From: Limnohabitans sp.
GTDB lineage: Bacteria > Pseudomonadota > Gammaproteobacteria > Burkholderiales > Burkholderiaceae_C
Length of the DNA stretch: 8,842 nucleotides
Assembly: GCA_030729445.1 (NCBI GenBank)
Contig: JANQXJ010000035.1
Span: 1 to 8,842 of the forward strand
Reading direction: 5' to 3'
The notes beneath the pieces are model-generated. The model saw only the letters and a program-made list of their open reading frames with translations, was not told the DNA's origin and did no database searches. A program made the translations under genes and the position numbers. Shown here in pieces: positions 5,851 through 8,842 of this stretch; within the stretch, counting starts at the first letter, position 1, and each line of letters starts with the position of its first letter.

Positions 5851-7478
5851 GCTTCTTGCCCGCCTTTTTGCTGGCCTTGATCGCTGCCGTGCCCATGGGC
5901 TGGGCGCTGTGGTCGGCCGCTTCGCAAGCGCTGGACGTCAGCGCTTGGCAGGCCTTGTGGGCCGATCCGCAAACGCTGCGTGCTTGGGGCATGACGCTGT
6001 GGACCGGATTGGCCTCCACGTTGCTGGTGTGGTGGACCGTGGCGCGTTTGTTGGCCCATGGTTTCATTCGGCAGCAATTGGCCCGCTGGCTCACCCATGT
6101 GCCTGCCTTGCTGGCCACGCCGCACGCGGCCATGGCCATTGGCTTGGTGTTGTGGCTCTCGCCCAGTGGCTGGGCTTTGCGCCTGGTGTCGCCGGGCCTG
6201 TCGGGTTTTGATGCGCCGCCGCCTTGGTTGACCACACAAGACCCGTGGGGCTTGGGATTGATATTGGCGCTGTGGCTCAAGGAAGTGCCGTTTTTGCTGT
6301 GGGTTGCGGCCACGCAACTGCAACGCGAAGACCTGCGCCGACGATGGCAGGCCGAATTTGCACTGGCCCAAACTTTGGGCCACACGCCCGCCACCGCCTT
6401 TGCCCAAGTGGTCTGGCCGCAGCTGGCACCGCGCTTGCGCTGGCCGCTGCTGGCGGTGTTGGCCTATGGCCTCACGGTGGTGGACATGGCGCTCATCATT
6501 GGCCCTGCGACGCCACCCACTTTGGCGGTGCTGGCCTGGCAATGGCTGGGTGATGCCGATGCGGCCATGCAGGCGCAAGGTGCGGCAGCGGCGGGTTGTC
6601 TCACGGTGAGTGTGGCCATCTTGGCTGCGGTGACCGTCATGGTGCTGCGCGCATGGGCGCGTCTGCGCAGAAGCACGAGTAGCCCCCTGTTGTTCCAGGG
6701 TCAGGCGCCCTGGGTGGGCTTGGCCATCGGTGGGGCATATCTGGCCGTTTGGTGGGCCTTGGCGGTGGGCAGTGTGTCGGGCGTCTGGCCTTTTCCGCAG
6801 CTTTGGCCATCGCTGTGGACGGGTGATGCCTGGGCGCAAGTGATCGCCAGTGCCCCCACGGTGTGGACCACCTTGGGTTTGGCGGCGGCCTCGGCCAGTG
6901 TGTGCCTGGTTTGGTCGGTGGCCTGGCTGGAGCTGACACCGCGCCGCTGGCAACAGGCTTTGCGGCCTTGGTGGTTGCTGCCGCTGGTGTTGCCCTCGGT
7001 GCTGTGGGTGGTGGGCCTCTACAGCGTGGCGCTGCAGTGGCGACTGGAGGGGCAGTGGCTGGGCCTGCTTTTGGCGCATGCGGTCATGGTGCTGCCCTAT
7101 GTGCTGCTGGCCTTGGAGCCCGCCTATTTGGCGGTCGATCCGCGCCAATCGGCTGTGGTGGCCAGCTTGGGTCAGGGCCGATGGACTGATTTGCTGCGCA
7201 TCAAATGGCCGCTGCTCAAACGCGCCAACGCATCGGCTTGGGCGGTGGGTTTTGCGGTCAGTGTGGCGCAGTATTTGCCCACCTTGTATGTGGGGGCGGG
7301 GCGCTTTGCCACGGTGACCACCGAGGCCGTGACGCTGGCGTCTGGCGCGCAGCGCTCGCTCATGAGCGCTTATGCGGCTTTGCAGATGCTCTTGCCCGTG
7401 TTGGCCTTTGCTTTGGCCGCTTACTTGGGCAGGCCACGCCAATTTGAGAAGATCGGGTCGATGAAAGACAACACATGA
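5847..7478 (+). CDS. ynjC: YnjC-type double-domain ABC transporter permease
   Basis: A 543-residue inner-membrane permease made of two fused binding-protein-dependent transport domains, as in YnjC, ThiP or FbpB. Each half ends in an EAA-type loop that contacts the ATPase: AQTLGHTPATAFAQVVWPQL (about 174-193) and ASLGQGRWTDLLRIKWPLLK (about 439-458). About twelve membrane segments are spread over the chain; the two halves are joined by a basic stretch LRAWARLRRSTSS (about 267-279). The start is taken as GTG 5847, overlapping the ynjB stop by four bases; an in-frame GTG at 5826 would add seven polar residues, and ribosome-site evidence does not decide between them. The 3' end overlaps ynjD by ATGA. 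Length is close to the E. coli family member. Transported substrate is unknown. Confidence 0.88.
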   Translation: MSFLPAFLLALIAAVPMGWALWSAASQALDVSAWQALWADPQTLRAWGMTLWTGLASTLLVWWTVARLLAHGFIRQQLARWLTHVPALLATPHAAMAIGLVLWLSPSGWALRLVSPGLSGFDAPPPWLTTQDPWGLGLILALWLKEVPFLLWVAATQLQREDLRRRWQAEFALAQTLGHTPATAFAQVVWPQLAPRLRWPLLAVLAYGLTVVDMALIIGPATPPTLAVLAWQWLGDADAAMQAQGAAAAGCLTVSVAILAAVTVMVLRAWARLRRSTSSPLLFQGQAPWVGLAIGGAYLAVWWALAVGSVSGVWPFPQLWPSLWTGDAWAQVIASAPTVWTTLGLAAASASVCLVWSVAWLELTPRRWQQALRPWWLLPLVLPSVLWVVGLYSVALQWRLEGQWLGLLLAHAVMVLPYVLLALEPAYLAVDPRQSAVVASLGQGRWTDLLRIKWPLLKRANASAWAVGFAVSVAQYLPTLYVGAGRFATVTTEAVTLASGAQRSLMSAYAALQMLLPVLAFALAAYLGRPRQFEKIGSMKDNT

Positions 7479-8152
7479 ACGCGGGACTTCAGATCGACAT
7501 CGAACGCTTGGGCACGGCGGCGCAGACCTTGGTGCAAGACCTGCACCTTCATGTGCCTGCAGGCGAGATCCTCACGCTCATGGGGCCGAGTGGTTGCGGC
7601 AAAAGCTCGGTGCTGGCCGCCACTGCGGGCACGTTGGCCAGCGTGTCCGAAGGTTTGCAGCCTTTGCAGTTTGACGGCCGCGTGCAGCTGAACGGCCGTG
7701 ACCTCACCACTTTGCCCACGCACCTGCGCGGTGTCGGCTTGGTGTTTCAGGATGCTTTGCTGTTTGCCCACATGACGGTGGCCGAAAACCTGCTGTTTGC
7801 GGTGCCCCGCGCCTTGCCGCTTGCGCAGCGCCAGGTGCGTGTGCAGCAAGCGCTGCAAGAAGCCGAGCTGAGCGGCATGGGCGAGCGTGATCCTTCTACC
7901 TTGTCGGGTGGGCAACGCGCCCGCGTCGCGCTCATGCGGGCGCTGCTGGCCGAGCCGCAAGCGCTGCTGCTCGATGAGCCGTTCTCCAAACTCGACACCG
8001 CCTTGCGCGCCCAGTTGCGCCCGTGGGTGTTTGCGCATGTGCGCGAGCGGCGCATCCCGGTGGTGCTGGTCACGCACGACGAACAAGACGTGGCGGACCC
8101 GCAGCGCGTGGTGCACTTGCGTGCAACCGAAGAAAGCCCAACGCATGTTTGA
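7475..8152 (+). CDS. ynjD: YnjD-type ABC transporter ATPase
   Basis: A 225-residue ABC ATPase with all the expected motifs in order: Walker A GPSGCGKSS (37-45), Q-loop VFQD (90-93, Q92), signature LSGGQRARVALMRALL (143-158), Walker B ALLLDEP (163-169), D-loop SKLD (171-174) and H-loop VTHDE (199-203, H201). No C-terminal regulatory domain follows, which fits the short YnjD family rather than FbpC or CysA. It would energise the permease encoded immediately upstream, with an ATGA overlap marking translational coupling. An eight-base overlap joins it to the next gene. It is complete, with no missing catalytic residue. Confidence 0.92.
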   Translation: MNAGLQIDIERLGTAAQTLVQDLHLHVPAGEILTLMGPSGCGKSSVLAATAGTLASVSEGLQPLQFDGRVQLNGRDLTTLPTHLRGVGLVFQDALLFAHMTVAENLLFAVPRALPLAQRQVRVQQALQEAELSGMGERDPSTLSGGQRARVALMRALLAEPQALLLDEPFSKLDTALRAQLRPWVFAHVRERRIPVVLVTHDEQDVADPQRVVHLRATEESPTHV

Positions 8153-8750
8153 CCGCCACGCCCAAACCCTCTTGCGCCCCGCGCTGAACGCTGCCGCACG
8201 CGGCTTGGTGCGCGCAGGCATCAGCGCCGACGCGCTGACCTGGCTGGGCTTTGCCATCGGTATGGTCGCCGCCGTGGCCATTGCGCTGCAAGCGTGGTGG
8301 TGGGGTTTGGCGCTGCTGCTGGCCTCGCGCTTGCTCGACGGCCTGGACGGCAGCGTGGCCCGCCTGACCCAGCCAACCGACGCGGGCGGCTTCTTGGACA
8401 TCGCACTCGACTTCGTGTTTTATGCCGCCATTCCCCTGGCCTTTGCGGTGGCCAACCCCGCCACCAACGCACTGCCCGCCGCAGCCCTGCTGGCCAGCTT
8501 CATCGGCACCGGCAGCAGCTTTTTGGCCTTCGCCGCACTGGCCGAAAAACGCGGCCTGACGGACACCGCTTTGCCGGGCAAAAGTTTTTACTTTTTAGGG
8601 GGCCTCACCGAAGCCACCGAGACCATCATGGTGTTTGCCGCCATGTGCATCTGGCCTGAACACTTTGCGGTGTTGGCTTATGGGTTTGCGGGGTTGTGTT
8701 TGGTGACGACTGGGATGCGGGTTTGGTGGGGGTATCGGCGGTTGGGGTGA
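8145..8750 (+). CDS. ynjF: CDP-alcohol phosphatidyltransferase family protein (YnjF-like)
   Basis: A 201-residue membrane enzyme of the CDP-alcohol phosphatidyltransferase family, with about six membrane segments. The catalytic signature lies at 65-89: D65-G-L-D68-G-S-V-A-R73, then seven residues, G81, three residues, D85, three residues and D89. All four metal-binding aspartates are present. Such enzymes swap CMP on a CDP-diacylglycerol-type donor for an alcohol such as glycerol phosphate, serine or inositol phosphate; the acceptor here cannot be read from sequence. E. coli ynjF sits in the same operon after ynjBCDE, which supports the name. The ATG at 8145 overlaps the ynjD stop by eight bases and has only a weak purine-rich site upstream. 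The link between a transporter and a lipid enzyme is conserved but unexplained. Confidence 0.88.
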   Translation: MFDRHAQTLLRPALNAAARGLVRAGISADALTWLGFAIGMVAAVAIALQAWWWGLALLLASRLLDGLDGSVARLTQPTDAGGFLDIALDFVFYAAIPLAFAVANPATNALPAAALLASFIGTGSSFLAFAALAEKRGLTDTALPGKSFYFLGGLTEATETIMVFAAMCIWPEHFAVLAYGFAGLCLVTTGMRVWWGYRRLG

Positions 8751-8766
8751 AGTTACGCTGTAACTT
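8750..8766. repeat. perfect 7+3+7 inverted repeat after ynjF
   Basis: AAGTTAC-GCT-GTAACTT begins at the last base of the ynjF stop codon. The arms contain the same GTAACT hexamer as the ECF promoters, but no CG(A/G)A lies 16 bases beyond on either strand. As a terminator it is weak because the stem is AT-rich and lacks a T-tract. It could be a protein-binding palindrome. Confidence 0.45.
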
Positions 8767-8842
8767 AGCCCCTAACGTCAGGGTTCAACGAGCCCCAGCG
8801 ATTGACTCAACGCAAGTCAAAGCGGCTGATCGAGGGCTTCGT
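8767..8842. other. end of window, no supported gene
   Basis: The remaining 76 bases hold no recognisable gene or RNA. Two minus-strand frames are open from the window edge for about 7-11 codons before a stop (ending FDLR and DQPL), so the 3' end of a convergent gene may lie here, but the stretch is too short to judge. Confidence 0.3.

Noticed and set aside
5838..7442. 534-codon minus-strand open frame opposite the permease gene
   Set aside because: Its composition (Gln/Arg/His/Pro-rich, no domain pattern) is that of an antisense shadow, while the plus strand encodes a clear two-domain permease with EAA loops.
1..8842. CRISPR arrays, insertion sequences, tRNA or rRNA genes
   Set aside because: No spaced direct repeats, transposase motifs, terminal inverted repeats or structured RNA genes were recognised by eye in the window.

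Overview
The window reads like a chromosomal segment of a beta-proteobacterium, most likely Burkholderiales/Comamonadaceae (a Limnohabitans- or Rhodoferax-like organism). This is inferred from the high-GC codon use, the protein sequences and the gene families; no search was possible.

Layout. (1) Positions 1-543 (+) hold a small cytosolic TPM-domain protein whose upstream side is cut by the window edge. It converges on (2) a minus-strand pair at 672-1867: an ECF sigma factor followed by its membrane-bound DUF1109/NrsF-type anti-sigma factor, coupled by an ATGA overlap. (3) A 176-base intergenic region carries two divergent copies of an ECF-type promoter, GTAACT-N16-CG(A/G)A. One faces the sigma gene and one faces (4) a four-gene plus-strand operon at 2044-4557: a secreted precursor peptide with repeated KCG motifs (HvfA/bufferin type), a DUF692/MNIO iron peptide-modifying enzyme (HvfB), its DUF2063 partner (HvfC) and a DoxX-family membrane protein (HvfX). 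(5) After a 57-base gap comes a second plus-strand operon at 4615-8750: a Tat-like secreted solute-binding protein, a double-length permease, an ATPase and a CDP-alcohol phosphatidyltransferase. It matches E. coli ynjB-ynjC-ynjD-ynjF without ynjE. (6) The last 92 bases hold a short perfect inverted repeat and no gene that can be supported.

How it works together. The centre is a complete, apparently self-contained stress-response cassette. The NrsF-like protein, which has two extracytoplasmic-type cysteines, would hold the sigma factor until metal or thiol stress. The released sigma factor would then fire both its own promoter and that of the precursor operon. HvfB with HvfC would modify the core cysteines, and the product would be exported by its Sec signal peptide to bind copper or related metals in the periplasm. 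This model follows published work on Caulobacter SigF/NrsF and on bufferin/HvfA RiPPs. For this locus it is inference, supported by the shared promoter motif, the gene order and the precursor motifs.
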